Below are positions 26,898 to 35,937 of a DNA stretch of 64,000 nt, one piece after another. The notes beneath the pieces were generated by a model. That model saw only the letters and a program-made list of their open reading frames with translations, did not search any database and had not been told where the DNA came from. Both the position numbers and the translations under genes were made by a program. Position 1 is the stretch's first letter, and each line of letters begins with the position of its first letter. The DNA comes from Halomonadaceae bacterium T82-2 (GTDB taxonomy: Bacteria; Pseudomonadota; Gammaproteobacteria; Pseudomonadales; Halomonadaceae). Location: positions 1-64,000 of the forward strand of contig LSBP01000006.1 of the NCBI GenBank assembly GCA_001577635.1. The letters run 5' to 3'.

Positions 26898-27965
26898 TCA
26901 GCGCTCCTCTTCTAATGGCGTCGCGTCGGCGGCGTTCAGGCTGCCCCGCGGTAACTGCATGGTCAGGCAGTGTAGGCTGCCATGCTGGCGGATCACAGTA
27001 CGGCAGTCGATGGGCACGATGTCCCGGTCGGGAAACGCCTCGCCCAGTGCTGCGAGTGCCCGGGTGTCGGCCGGGTCGGCGTAGGTGGGCACCAGCACCG
27101 CCGCGTCGAGGATCAGGAAGTTGGCATAGGTCGCCGGCAGTCGGTGGCCGTCCTCGGGGTCGTGGCAGGGCCTTGGCCAGGGCAGCGGGATCAGCCGGTA
27201 GGGCGAGCCGTCGCGTCGGCGCAGCGCCTGAAGTTCGCGCTCCATCGCCTTGAATTCCGCATGGTGCGGGTCCTGTGGATCGTCGCAGCGCACGTAGGCG
27301 ATGGTCCGGGCATCGCAGAAGCGCGCCAGGGTATCGATGTGGCTGTCGGTGTCGTCGCCCTCGAGATGGCCGTGACGCAGCCAGAGCACGCGGTCGACCC
27401 CGAAGTCCTCGCGCAGACGCGCCTCGATCGCCGCCCGGTCCAGCGTCGGGTTGCGATTGGGGTTGAGCAGGCAGGCCTCGGTGGTCAGCAGCGTGCCCTC
27501 GCCGTCGGTCTCGATGGCGCCCCCCTCGAGCACCAGGTCGCGGGACTCCACCGGGGCGGCGAAGCAGCCGGATCCGGCCAGGCGGCGGGTCAGGGCATTG
27601 TCGCGGGCGGCGGGAAACTTGCCGCCCCAGCCGGTGAAACGATAGTCGAGCAGTACCACCCGGCCGTCGCGCTCGACGGCGATGGGGCCGTGGTCGCGGG
27701 CCCAGGTGTCGTCGCTGGGGGCCACGGCGATGCGCAGGCGCGCGACAGGCACGCCGAGGTGATCGAAACGGGCTCTCAGGCGTTCCCGGACGGTCGCGTC
27801 GGCCACCGTGATCAACACGGCCTGATAGCGGGCGATGGCCACCGTCATGGCTTCCAGGGTCGCCTCGATGCACGCCAACAGGGTCGCCCAGTCGCTCTCG
27901 GCGGTGGGCCAGGTAAGCTGAATGGCATCCTGCGGGTGCCATTCGGGGAACAGACGCTGCGTCAT
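26898..27965 (-). CDS. aguA: Agmatine deiminase AguA
   Basis: About 355 aa member of the guanidino-group-modifying superfamily. It converts agmatine to N-carbamoylputrescine and ammonia. Visible: MEWHP-like opening (FPEWHPQDAIQLTWP), DDTWARDHGPI, VLEGGAIETDG, GHLEGDDTDSHIDTLARF, and the catalytic Cys near residue 333 in HGSLHCLTMQLPRG. Feeds AguB directly. It diverges from lolC across 155 nt that must hold both promoters. Confidence 0.96.
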   Translation of the reverse strand: MTQRLFPEWHPQDAIQLTWPTAESDWATLLACIEATLEAMTVAIARYQAVLITVADATVRERLRARFDHLGVPVARLRIAVAPSDDTWARDHGPIAVERDGRVVLLDYRFTGWGGKFPAARDNALTRRLAGSGCFAAPVESRDLVLEGGAIETDGEGTLLTTEACLLNPNRNPTLDRAAIEARLREDFGVDRVLWLRHGHLEGDDTDSHIDTLARFCDARTIAYVRCDDPQDPHHAEFKAMERELQALRRRDGSPYRLIPLPWPRPCHDPEDGHRLPATYANFLILDAAVLVPTYADPADTRALAALGEAFPDRDIVPIDCRTVIRQHGSLHCLTMQLPRGSLNAADATPLEEER

Positions 27966-28120
27966 GGTGTCTCCTGAAGCCGAGAACGCGCCCGTGGGGC
28001 AGGCGGCGGCATTTTAGACGTCGCCGTGTGCGTTGCAAGCCTTTCGTCGCGTCGGGGCTCGATGCGTCGGCGCCGAAAAAACCGTACCATGGGTCGCCTG
28101 TCGACAAGGAACCGAAGTTG

Positions 28121-29362
28121 ATGCTGGATCGCCTACCTTTTCTGATCGGATTGCGCTACGTGCGCGCCAAGCGCCGCAATCACTTCATCTCGTTCATCTC
28201 GCTGACCTCGATGCTGGGCCTGACGCTGGGCGTGGCGGTGCTGATCCTGGTGCTCTCGGTGATGAACGGCTTCGACCACGAACTGCGCACCCGCGTGCTG
28301 GGCATGGTGCCCCACACGCGCATCGAGAAACCCGCGGGGATGAGTGACTGGAAGCCGCTTGCCGAGCGCCTGACCCAGCGCAAGCACGTTGTCGCCGCGG
28401 CGCCCTATGTCGAGCAGCAGGGCATGCTGGCGGCCGGGGGCAACACCCAGGGCGCCATGGTGTGGGGTATAAAGCCCGACTACGAGAAGCGTGTGTCGAT
28501 CATCGACCAGCATATGCAACAGGGCAGCCTCGACGACTTGGCTCCCGGGGAATGGCATGTCGTGCTCGGTGATCTGCTGGCGCGCAATCTGGGCGTGGGA
28601 GTCGGCGACCGGGTGACGCTGCTGGTGCCCGAGGCCTCGATCACCCCGGGCGGGGTCTTCCCGCGCATGAAGCGCTTCACGGTGAGCGGCATCTTCAAGG
28701 TGGGCGCGGACCTTGACGCCCGTCTGGCCTACGCCAACATCCAGGATATGCAGAAGCTCGCCCGGATGGGCGACAACGTCGGCGGGCTGCGCCTCGAACT
28801 CGACGACCTGTTCCTGGCCGGCAGTGTCACCCAGTCGATTCTCAACGAGCTGGGCTACGGCTATCGCGGCATGGACTGGACCTACACCCACGGCAACCTG
28901 TTTCAGGCGATCCAGATGGAGAAGCGCATGATCGGGTTGCTGCTGATGGTGATCGTCGCGGTGGCGGCCTTCAACATCGTCTCGACGCTGGTGATGGTGG
29001 TGACCGACAAGCACGCCGACATCGCCATCCTGCGCACCATCGGTGCCACGCCACGGACCATCATGGGCATCTTCATCGTCCAGGGACTGGCCATCGGCCT
29101 GATCGGCATTCTCATCGGCGTGGGGCTGGGCATCGTCCTGGCGCTGTCGGTGTCCGACATCATCGCCTGGTTCGAATCGGTCACCGGCATCCAGTTCCTG
29201 GACCCCAACGTCTACTTCATCAGCTATCTGCCCTCGCGGCTCGAATGGAGCGATGTGGGCATCATCGTTGCCACGGCCTTCGGGCTGAGTTTCCTGTCGA
29301 CGCTGTATCCCGCCTGGCGGGCGTCACGCGTGCAACCCGCGGAGGTCCTGCGCTATGAGTGA
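28121..29362 (+). CDS. lolC: Lipoprotein-releasing permease LolC/LolE/LolF-type
   Basis: About 413 aa. Inner-membrane subunit of the Lol ABC system that extracts lipoproteins and hands them to LolA. One N-terminal span (near SMLGLTLGVAVLILVLSVMN), a periplasmic domain with the hook-like loop EASITPGGVFPRMKRF (about 167-185), then three FtsX-type spans with ILRTIGATPRTIMGIFIVQG and the end TLYPAWRASRVQPAEVLRYE. It is the only such permease here: lolD follows with an 8-nt overlap, then DUF2062, with no lolE. A LolF-like homodimer is possible. Confidence 0.93.
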   Translation: MLDRLPFLIGLRYVRAKRRNHFISFISLTSMLGLTLGVAVLILVLSVMNGFDHELRTRVLGMVPHTRIEKPAGMSDWKPLAERLTQRKHVVAAAPYVEQQGMLAAGGNTQGAMVWGIKPDYEKRVSIIDQHMQQGSLDDLAPGEWHVVLGDLLARNLGVGVGDRVTLLVPEASITPGGVFPRMKRFTVSGIFKVGADLDARLAYANIQDMQKLARMGDNVGGLRLELDDLFLAGSVTQSILNELGYGYRGMDWTYTHGNLFQAIQMEKRMIGLLLMVIVAVAAFNIVSTLVMVVTDKHADIAILRTIGATPRTIMGIFIVQGLAIGLIGILIGVGLGIVLALSVSDIIAWFESVTGIQFLDPNVYFISYLPSRLEWSDVGIIVATAFGLSFLSTLYPAWRASRVQPAEVLRYE

Positions 29363-30077
29363 TCCGATCTCTTCCGTCGCCGCGCCCGACATGGCACAGC
29401 GCGAGGTCATGCTGGCCTGCGAGGGGCTGACCAAGGTCTACCGCGAGGGGCCGCAGGACGTCACCGTGCTCAACGGGCTCGACCTGGCGGTGCGGGCCGG
29501 CGAGCGCATCGCCGTGGTGGGCAGCTCGGGCTCCGGCAAGACCACGCTGCTCAACCTGCTGGGCGGGCTCGACCGGCCCACCGCGGGCACGGTGCGGGTC
29601 GCCGGCCAGTCGCTGGCCGAGCTGGGCGAGGCGGCCCTGGGGCGCTTCCGCAACCGGCATATCGGCTTCGTCTACCAGTTTCACCACCTGCTGGCCGAAT
29701 TCACCGCCTGCGAGAACGTGGCCCTGCCCCTGATGATCCGGGGCGAGAAGCGCCGCGAGGCGCAGCAGCGGGCGCTGGCCATCCTCGAGCGGGTCGGCAT
29801 GGCGCCGCGCGCCGACCACAAGCCGGGCGAGCTCTCCGGCGGCGAGCGCCAGCGGGTGGCGATCGCCCGGGCGCTGATCACCGACCCGAGCCTGATGCTG
29901 ATGGACGAGCCCACCGGCAACCTGGATCAGACCACCGCGGCGAGCATCCTCGGCCTGATGGACGAGCTGGCGGCGACGGCGGCCTGCGCCTTTGTGGTGG
30001 TGACCCATGACCCGGGACTGGCCGCGCACCAGGACCGCGTGATGCACCTCGACCTGGGCCACCTGACCGAGACCTGA
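29355..30077 (+). CDS. lolD: Lipoprotein-releasing ATPase LolD
   Basis: About 240 aa ABC ATPase powering lipoprotein release. Walker A GSSGSGKTTLLN (about 55), the Q-loop with GFVYQFHHLLAEFTACENV, typical of LolD, the signature LSGGERQRVAIARAL, and Walker B LMLMDEPTGNLD. Starts inside the permease gene, so coupled translation is likely. Converges on the DUF2062 gene. Confidence 0.96.
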   Translation: MSDPISSVAAPDMAQREVMLACEGLTKVYREGPQDVTVLNGLDLAVRAGERIAVVGSSGSGKTTLLNLLGGLDRPTAGTVRVAGQSLAELGEAALGRFRNRHIGFVYQFHHLLAEFTACENVALPLMIRGEKRREAQQRALAILERVGMAPRADHKPGELSGGERQRVAIARALITDPSLMLMDEPTGNLDQTTAASILGLMDELAATAACAFVVVTHDPGLAAHQDRVMHLDLGHLTET

Positions 30078-30100
30078 CCGAGGCGGGCCGCGCCGGAGGC

Positions 30101-30685
30101 CTAGGCGGAAGGCGGTCGTCCGGCGTGGGCCGCCCGGGCCCGCCGGCGGCGGCGCTGGCGACGCCGCCAGCTGCGCGCCACGTGCCAGCGCCAGATCAGG
30201 CGGATCGCCACGTTGGCCACCACCCCGGTGACCACCGCGGCGACCAGCGAGCCGAGCAGCAGCGGCGGCAGGATCTCGGCCATCTTGGCGGCGATCCAGT
30301 GGGTGCTGAACTGGTCGGGAGCGGGGCGCGCCGGGGTGTTCAGAAGCCAGGCGCCCAGCCGATAGTTGCCGTAGAAGATCAGCGGCATGGTCAGCGGGTT
30401 GGTCAGCCAGACCAGCCCGACCGACAGCGGCAGGTTGCAGCGCAGCAGCCAGGCGCCGGCGGCGGCGACCACCATCTGGAAGGGCATCGGCAGCAGGGCG
30501 CAGAACAGGCCGACCATGAAGGCATTGCCCACCGAGCGGCGGGTCAGCATCCACAGCGTGGCATTGCCGATCAGGTGGCTCATGAAACGCAGCGAGCGAT
30601 TGCGCTGCAGGGTTTCCGGGTGAGGCATGTAGCGCTGGAGAAGACGGCGCGGCATGGTATCGCTCGCTGTATCGGGTTCGGTCAT
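30101..30685 (-). CDS. DUF2062 membrane protein
   Basis: About 194 aa. Opens with MPRRLLQRYMPHPETL and carries the DUF2062 core with three hydrophobic spans (NAFMVGLFCALLPMPFQMVV, LPLSVGLVWLTNPLTMPLIF, and ILPPLLLGSLVAAVVTGVVA). The C-terminus is strongly basic (RRRQRRRRRARAAHAG). Function unknown; relatives often stand near lol, comEC and msbA genes, as here. It is read opposite to its neighbours. Confidence 0.88.
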   Translation of the reverse strand: MTEPDTASDTMPRRLLQRYMPHPETLQRNRSLRFMSHLIGNATLWMLTRRSVGNAFMVGLFCALLPMPFQMVVAAAGAWLLRCNLPLSVGLVWLTNPLTMPLIFYGNYRLGAWLLNTPARPAPDQFSTHWIAAKMAEILPPLLLGSLVAAVVTGVVANVAIRLIWRWHVARSWRRRQRRRRRARAAHAGRPPSA

Positions 30686-30750
30686 TATCCATAGTTGGCC
30701 CGCCTTCTGCCATGTCCGCGTGTCAGTGAGGAGCGTCGTCCATCGTCTCG

Positions 30751-33078
30751 TTGTCCTTTCCTCGTTTCCCCGCGCCGAGCCTGGCCGTCGGCCTGGCGCT
30801 GGCCGCCGTGTCGGGCAGCCTGGCGGGCTGGTGGGCGCCGCCCGGTCTGCCGGGGTTCCTGGCCGTCGCCGTGCTGCTCGGCCTGGCGGCGGGGCGTTAC
30901 CGGCTCGTCGTGCTGTTGCTGGTCATGGGCCTGACGGCACTGGCGATCGGCGAGGCGCGGCAAGCGCGTCTGCCAGAAGGGTTGTCGCGGCAGGACCTGC
31001 GGGTGACCGCCACCATCACCCAGTGGCAGCGGGACGGGTCGCTGGCCCGGCTGCGCCTGGCCGTGTCGGACTGCCGGCCCCTGGCGGCGGTGCGTCCGGA
31101 CTGCCGGCGGCTCGAGCGGGTGCGGGTCAGCTGGTACGATCCGCCGGCCCTGGCGACGGGCGATGTCTGGTCCCTGACACTGCGGCTGCGACCGCCGGCC
31201 GGCTTCGCCAACCCCCACACCTTCGACTATGGCGCCTGGCTGTGGCGCGAGGGCATCGGCGCCACCGGCTATGTGCGCGACGCGCCACCCCCGCGGCGGC
31301 TCGTGGCCGGCAGGCCCGGCGTGCGCGAGGCGGCGCTGGCGCATCTCGACCAGCGGGTCGCTGACCCGCTGACCCGGCGCTGGCTGGGGGCGCTGACCCT
31401 GGGGGCGTCCGAGCGGCTGACGGAGGCCGACTGGGACCTGCTCAATGCCACCGGCACCACGCATGTGATGGTGATCTCGGGGCTGCACGTGGGGCTCGTC
31501 GCGACGCTGATGCTGTGGCTGGCGCGCGGGGTGGCCCGGCTGGTCATGCCCGCTCGCTGGCGGCTGGCGGTGTGGCCCTGGTGGGCGGCGGCGCTGGCCG
31601 CGGTGGGCTACGGCTGGCTGGCGGGGCTGGAGCCGCCCACGCTGCGCGCCATCATCATGACCCTGATCGGCCTGTGGGTGGCCAGCGGCCGCCATGCGCC
31701 GGGCCCCTGGCAGGGCTGGTGGCTGGCGCTCGCATTGGTGGTGGCGATCGACCCGCTGTCGCTGTGGCGCCCGGGGCTGTGGCTGTCGTTCACCGCCGTG
31801 GCGCTGCTCATCCTGGCCTGGCAGGGGCGCCGACGGCCCGCCGGTCGGCGAGGCTGGTGCCTGGCCCTGCTGCGTACCCAGCTGCTGCTGTCGCCGCTGA
31901 TGGCGGCGGCCGTGCTGCTCGCCTTCGGTCGGCTGGCTCCGGCGGCCCCCCTGGTCAACCTGCTGATCGTGCCGCTGGTCGGCAGCCTGCTGGTGCCCCT
32001 GGGGCTGGCCGGCTGGATGGCGGCGCCCGTGCCGCCGCTGGCGTCGTTGTGCTGGCAGGGCTTTGGCTGGCTGGCCCACGGGCTGCACGCCGCCCTGGTG
32101 GCGACGGCCGGTGCCGTTCCGCTGTGGGAGCCGCCGGGCTGGGCGATCTGGCCGACGGCGCTGGCGCTGATCCTGATCACGCTGCTCTGGGGGCTGCCTG
32201 GGGTCACGGCGGTGCCCCGCTGGCTGGGCAGCCTGACGCTGGCCGTGCTGGTCGTGACCCTGGCCCCGCCCGACATGGCGAAGGGCCGGTTGCGCCTGCG
32301 GGTGCAGGACGTCGGCCAGGGGCAGCTGGTCGAGCTGCGCACCGCCCATCACCGGCTGCTCTACGACACCGGGCCACGATTTCGTTCCGGCTTCATGCCG
32401 CTGTCCACTCTCTGGCCGGCGGGGCAGCACTTCGATGCCGTGATCGTCAGCCACGGGGATCGCGACCATGCCGGCGGCGTACCCGAGCTGGTGGCCCGGC
32501 ATGCGGTGGCGCGCTGGTACTCGCCGCTGGCGGACCGGCCATCAACCGCCGGCGAGGACGCCGAGCGACGGCGCTGCCGAGCCGGACGCGGATGGCGCTG
32601 GGACGGTGTGCGCTTCCGGTTCCTCTGGCCGCGCGGGACGCCTCCCGAAAAGCCTCGCAACGATCGCTCCTGCGTGCTGCTGGTGACGGCGGCCAACGGC
32701 GAGCAGGCCCTGATCAGCGGGGATGCCACCACGGCCGTCGAGACGCGTCTGCTGGATACGGTGCCACGGAACGTGACGGTGCTGGTGGCCGGGCATCACG
32801 GCAGTGCCACCAGTTCGTCGCCGGCCTGGGTGGCGACGACCCGGCCGCGACAGGTCGTGTTCAGCGCGGGGCGGGACAATCCCCACGGCCACCCCCGTCC
32901 CGCGGTGGTGAGGCGCTACCGGCGCGCCGGCAGCTGCCTGTGGAACACGGCGCTGGACGGCGCGGTGACCCTGTGGCTGGGCGGCGGACCCGCACCGGCG
33001 GTGACCACTCGGCGAGCCCTGCCGGGCGGGGGCGAGAGTGTCGGAGGGGACTGCCATGCGATAGAATCGCCGCACTGA
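30751..33078 (+). CDS. comEC: DNA internalisation/competence protein ComEC (Rec2)
   Basis: About 775 aa inner-membrane channel for single-stranded DNA uptake in natural transformation. N-terminal spans and a DUF4131-like domain, the Competence domain with the marker ATGTTHVMVISGLHVGLVA-like segment (about 230-250) and many spans, then a C-terminal metallo-beta-lactamase-like domain (VQDVGQGQLVEL, SHGDRDHAGGVPEL, VLVAGHHGSATSS). The start is uncertain: TTG at 30751 is used because no ATG or GTG gives a suitable N-terminus. Followed by exbB after 38 nt. Confidence 0.93.
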   Translation: MSFPRFPAPSLAVGLALAAVSGSLAGWWAPPGLPGFLAVAVLLGLAAGRYRLVVLLLVMGLTALAIGEARQARLPEGLSRQDLRVTATITQWQRDGSLARLRLAVSDCRPLAAVRPDCRRLERVRVSWYDPPALATGDVWSLTLRLRPPAGFANPHTFDYGAWLWREGIGATGYVRDAPPPRRLVAGRPGVREAALAHLDQRVADPLTRRWLGALTLGASERLTEADWDLLNATGTTHVMVISGLHVGLVATLMLWLARGVARLVMPARWRLAVWPWWAAALAAVGYGWLAGLEPPTLRAIIMTLIGLWVASGRHAPGPWQGWWLALALVVAIDPLSLWRPGLWLSFTAVALLILAWQGRRRPAGRRGWCLALLRTQLLLSPLMAAAVLLAFGRLAPAAPLVNLLIVPLVGSLLVPLGLAGWMAAPVPPLASLCWQGFGWLAHGLHAALVATAGAVPLWEPPGWAIWPTALALILITLLWGLPGVTAVPRWLGSLTLAVLVVTLAPPDMAKGRLRLRVQDVGQGQLVELRTAHHRLLYDTGPRFRSGFMPLSTLWPAGQHFDAVIVSHGDRDHAGGVPELVARHAVARWYSPLADRPSTAGEDAERRRCRAGRGWRWDGVRFRFLWPRGTPPEKPRNDRSCVLLVTAANGEQALISGDATTAVETRLLDTVPRNVTVLVAGHHGSATSSSPAWVATTRPRQVVFSAGRDNPHGHPRPAVVRRYRRAGSCLWNTALDGAVTLWLGGGPAPAVTTRRALPGGGESVGGDCHAIESPH

Positions 33079-33116
33079 AATCGGCGTTGCCTTCACGACG
33101 CGGGAGACGGAACGCA

Positions 33117-33770
33117 ATGAACGTTTACGACACCCTGGTGGCCGGCGGGGTCCTGATGATTCCCATCCTCGGCTGTTCGCTGCTGGCGACGATGATCGTC
33201 ATCGAGCGGCTGTGGAGCCTGCGGGCCTCGCGCATCGCGCCGCCGAGCCTGGCCGAGGAGGTCTGCGAGCTGATCCAGCAGGGGCAGGTCAACCTGTTCT
33301 GGCTGGAGAGCCACTCGCCGCTGGGCGGGGTGCTGGCGGCGGGGCTGCGCAACGCCCGGCTGGGCCAGGATGCCGTGCGCGCGCGCCTCCAGGAGTCGGC
33401 CACGGCGGTGATCCATGACATGGAACGCTTCCTCAGCCCGCTGGGCACCATCGCCTCGATCACGCCGCTGATCGGCCTGCTGGGCACCGTGGTGGGCATG
33501 ATCCAGGTCTTCGCGGTGATCGTCGGTGCCGAGGGCGCGCAGCGGACCAGCGAACTGGCCGGCGGCATTTCCCAGGCGCTGGTGACCACGGCGGCGGGGC
33601 TGGCGGTGGCGATCCCGGCGCTGATGTTCCACCGCTACTTCCAGCGCCGCGTCGAGGCGATCACCGTGCGCATGGAAGAGCAGGCCGGGCGCATGGTCGA
33701 GTTTCTCGCCCATCATTCGGGGGACCTGACCCTGGCGGAGCGCCACGAGCCGCGGGGCGAGCGGGCATGA
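33117..33770 (+). CDS. exbB: MotA/TolQ/ExbB proton channel family protein
   Basis: About 217 aa with three spans: LMIPILGCSLLATMIVIERL, ASITPLIGLLGTVVGMIQVF, and SQALVTTAAGLAVAIPALMF. With the ExbD-like partner it should form a proton-driven motor in the inner membrane. No tonB lies nearby; its place between comEC and msbA-lpxK is also known in Pseudomonas, where the target of the motor is unclear. The start is the ATG after GGGAGACGG. It overlaps exbD by 4 nt. Confidence 0.93.
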   Translation: MNVYDTLVAGGVLMIPILGCSLLATMIVIERLWSLRASRIAPPSLAEEVCELIQQGQVNLFWLESHSPLGGVLAAGLRNARLGQDAVRARLQESATAVIHDMERFLSPLGTIASITPLIGLLGTVVGMIQVFAVIVGAEGAQRTSELAGGISQALVTTAAGLAVAIPALMFHRYFQRRVEAITVRMEEQAGRMVEFLAHHSGDLTLAERHEPRGERA

Positions 33771-34198
33771 AGTTTCCGCGCCGCCAGCGCGACCCGGTGG
33801 AGGTCAACCTGACGCCGCTGATCGATGTGGTGTTTCTGCTGTTGATCTTCTTCATGGTCTCGACCACCTTCACGCCCCGGCAGGCACTGGAACTGAGCCT
33901 GCCCGCCAGCGACCATGCCGCGCGGCTCGAGTCGAGCCCGGTGACTGTGGTGGTCACCCGCGACGGCACCTACCGGCTCGATGCGCAGGCGCTGGCCTCG
34001 CGTGATGCCCTGCATCGCGCCCTGGCCCAGCACGCCGACGCCGCCCGGGAGCAGGGCCTGGTCATCGAGGCCGACGGCCGGGCGACGCATGCCGCCGTGG
34101 TGGCGGCGCTCGACCAGGCGGCGGCGCTGAACATTCGGCAGGTCCGCATCGCCACGCGGCCCTCGGCCGCCTCGCAACCGCAAACGGAGACGCCGTGA
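33767..34198 (+). CDS. exbD: ExbD/TolR family protein
   Basis: About 143 aa. A basic N-terminus, one span with the proton-carrying Asp (VNLTPLIDVVFLLLIFFMVS, Asp near residue 20), and a periplasmic domain. Partner of the ExbB-like protein just upstream. Stop and start overlap with msbA. Confidence 0.94.
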   Translation: MKFPRRQRDPVEVNLTPLIDVVFLLLIFFMVSTTFTPRQALELSLPASDHAARLESSPVTVVVTRDGTYRLDAQALASRDALHRALAQHADAAREQGLVIEADGRATHAAVVAALDQAAALNIRQVRIATRPSAASQPQTETP

Positions 34199-35937
34199 CA
34201 CAACCCGACAGCCTGACCCTGTACCGGCGCCTGCTGGGCTATGTGAAGCCCCACTGGCGGCAGTTCGCCGTCGCCGTGCTGGGCTACGCCATCTACGCGG
34301 CCTCGAGCACGGCGCTGGCCGAGATGATGAAGCGGCTGATCGACGGCATTCGCGATCCGGATGCCGCCTTCCGGCTGTACCTGCCGCTGTTCGTGATCGT
34401 CATGTTCGCGGCGCGCGGCCTGGGCACCTTCCTGGGCACCTATTTCATGAGCGGCGTGGCGCGCAACGTGGTGCACGCCCTGCGCTGCAACGTGTTCAAT
34501 CACATGCTCCACCTGCCGGGGTCCTTCTTCGACGCCCACTCCAGCGGGCACCTGATCTCGCGGGTCACCTACCACGTCGAGCAGGTCACCGGCGCGGCGA
34601 GCAACGCCATCACCGTCATCCTGCGCGAGGGGCTGTTCGTCATCGGGTTGATCCTCTACCTGCTGTGGACCAACTGGATGCTGACCCTGCTGTTTCTCGC
34701 CGTGACGCCGCTGATCGGCGGCGTGGTGCGCTACGCCAGCAAGCGCTTCCGGGAGATCTCGCGGCGCATCCAGAACTCCATGGGCGATGTCACCCATGTT
34801 GCCTCCGAGGCGCTGACCGGCTACAAGGTGGTGCGCACCCACGGGGCGGAAGACTACGAGAAGCGCCGCTTCGCCGCGGCCAGTGCCTACAACCGCGACC
34901 AGAGCATGAAGGAGGCGCTGACCAAGGCGGTCAGCACGCCGGTGATCCAGCTGTCGGTGGCCATCTCGCTGGCGGCGCTGGTGTGGCTGGCCATGGCGCC
35001 CGAGCTGATGGAGGACATGACGCCGGGCGAGTTCGTGGCCTTCATCACCGCCGCCTCGCTGATGGCCAAGCCCATCAAGTCGCTGACCGATGTCAACTCG
35101 GTGATCCAGAAGGGGCTGGCCGCCTCCGACGAGCTGTTCCGCCTGCTCGAGGAACCCGCCGAGATCGACGCGGGCTATCGCGACCCCCAGAGCGTGCGCG
35201 GCGAGGTGCGCTTCGAGGGCGTGCGCTTCGCCTATGGCAGCGATCAGCCCGAGGTGCTCAAGGGCATCGAGCTGACGGTGGCCCCCGGCGAGATGATCGC
35301 CATCGTCGGTCGCTCGGGCAGCGGCAAGTCGACTCTGGTCAACCTGCTGCCGCGCTTCTATCGTCCCACGCAGGGGCGGGTGACCCTGGACGGGGTGCCG
35401 CTCGACGCGTACCGGCTGTCGCCGCTGCGCCGCCAGATCGCGCTGGTCTCGCAGCAGGTCACGCTGTTCAACACCACGGTGGCCGACAACATCGCCTACG
35501 GCGTGCCCGGCGCCGATCGCGAGGCCGTCGCCGCGGCGGCGCGCGCGGCCTACGCCGACGATTTCATCCGGCGCCTGCCGAATGGCTACGACACCGTGAT
35601 CGGCGACAACGGGGTGATGCTCTCGGGCGGCCAGCGCCAGCGCCTGGCGATCGCCCGGGCGATCTTCAAGGATGCCCCGCTGCTGGTGCTCGACGAGGCC
35701 ACCTCGGCCCTGGACACCGAGTCGGAACGCTACATCCAGCAGGCGCTGGAAACGGTCTGCCGCGGACGCACCACCTTTGTCATCGCCCACCGGCTGTCGA
35801 CCATCGAGCGCGCCGATCGCATCCTGGTGATGGAGCAGGGCGAGATCGTCGAGAGCGGCACCCACGGCGAGCTCATCGAGCGTGACGGCGCCTACGCGGC
35901 ACTCCACCGCCTGCAGTTCCAGGAGGTGACGGCATGA
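34195..35937 (+). CDS. msbA: Lipid A export ABC transporter MsbA
   Basis: About 580 aa half-transporter that flips core-lipid A across the inner membrane. Six spans in the first 310 residues, then the ATPase domain with Walker [19 protein letters not shown] (about 380), signature [16 protein letters not shown], and Walker [21 protein letters not shown] start within the exbD end. lpxK overlaps its 3' end by 4 nt, placing lipid A synthesis and export in one unit. Confidence 0.96.
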   Translation: MTQPDSLTLYRRLLGYVKPHWRQFAVAVLGYAIYAASSTALAEMMKRLIDGIRDPDAAFRLYLPLFVIVMFAARGLGTFLGTYFMSGVARNVVHALRCNVFNHMLHLPGSFFDAHSSGHLISRVTYHVEQVTGAASNAITVILREGLFVIGLILYLLWTNWMLTLLFLAVTPLIGGVVRYASKRFREISRRIQNSMGDVTHVASEALTGYKVVRTHGAEDYEKRRFAAASAYNRDQSMKEALTKAVSTPVIQLSVAISLAALVWLAMAPELMEDMTPGEFVAFITAASLMAKPIKSLTDVNSVIQKGLAASDELFRLLEEPAEIDAGYRDPQSVRGEVRFEGVRFAYGSDQPEVLKGIELTVAPGEMIAIVGRSGSGKSTLVNLLPRFYRPTQGRVTLDGVPLDAYRLSPLRRQIALVSQQVTLFNTTVADNIAYGVPGADREAVAAAARAAYADDFIRRLPNGYDTVIGDNGVMLSGGQRQRLAIARAIFKDAPLLVLDEATSALDTESERYIQQALETVCRGRTTFVIAHRLSTIERADRILVMEQGEIVESGTHGELIERDGAYAALHRLQFQEVTA

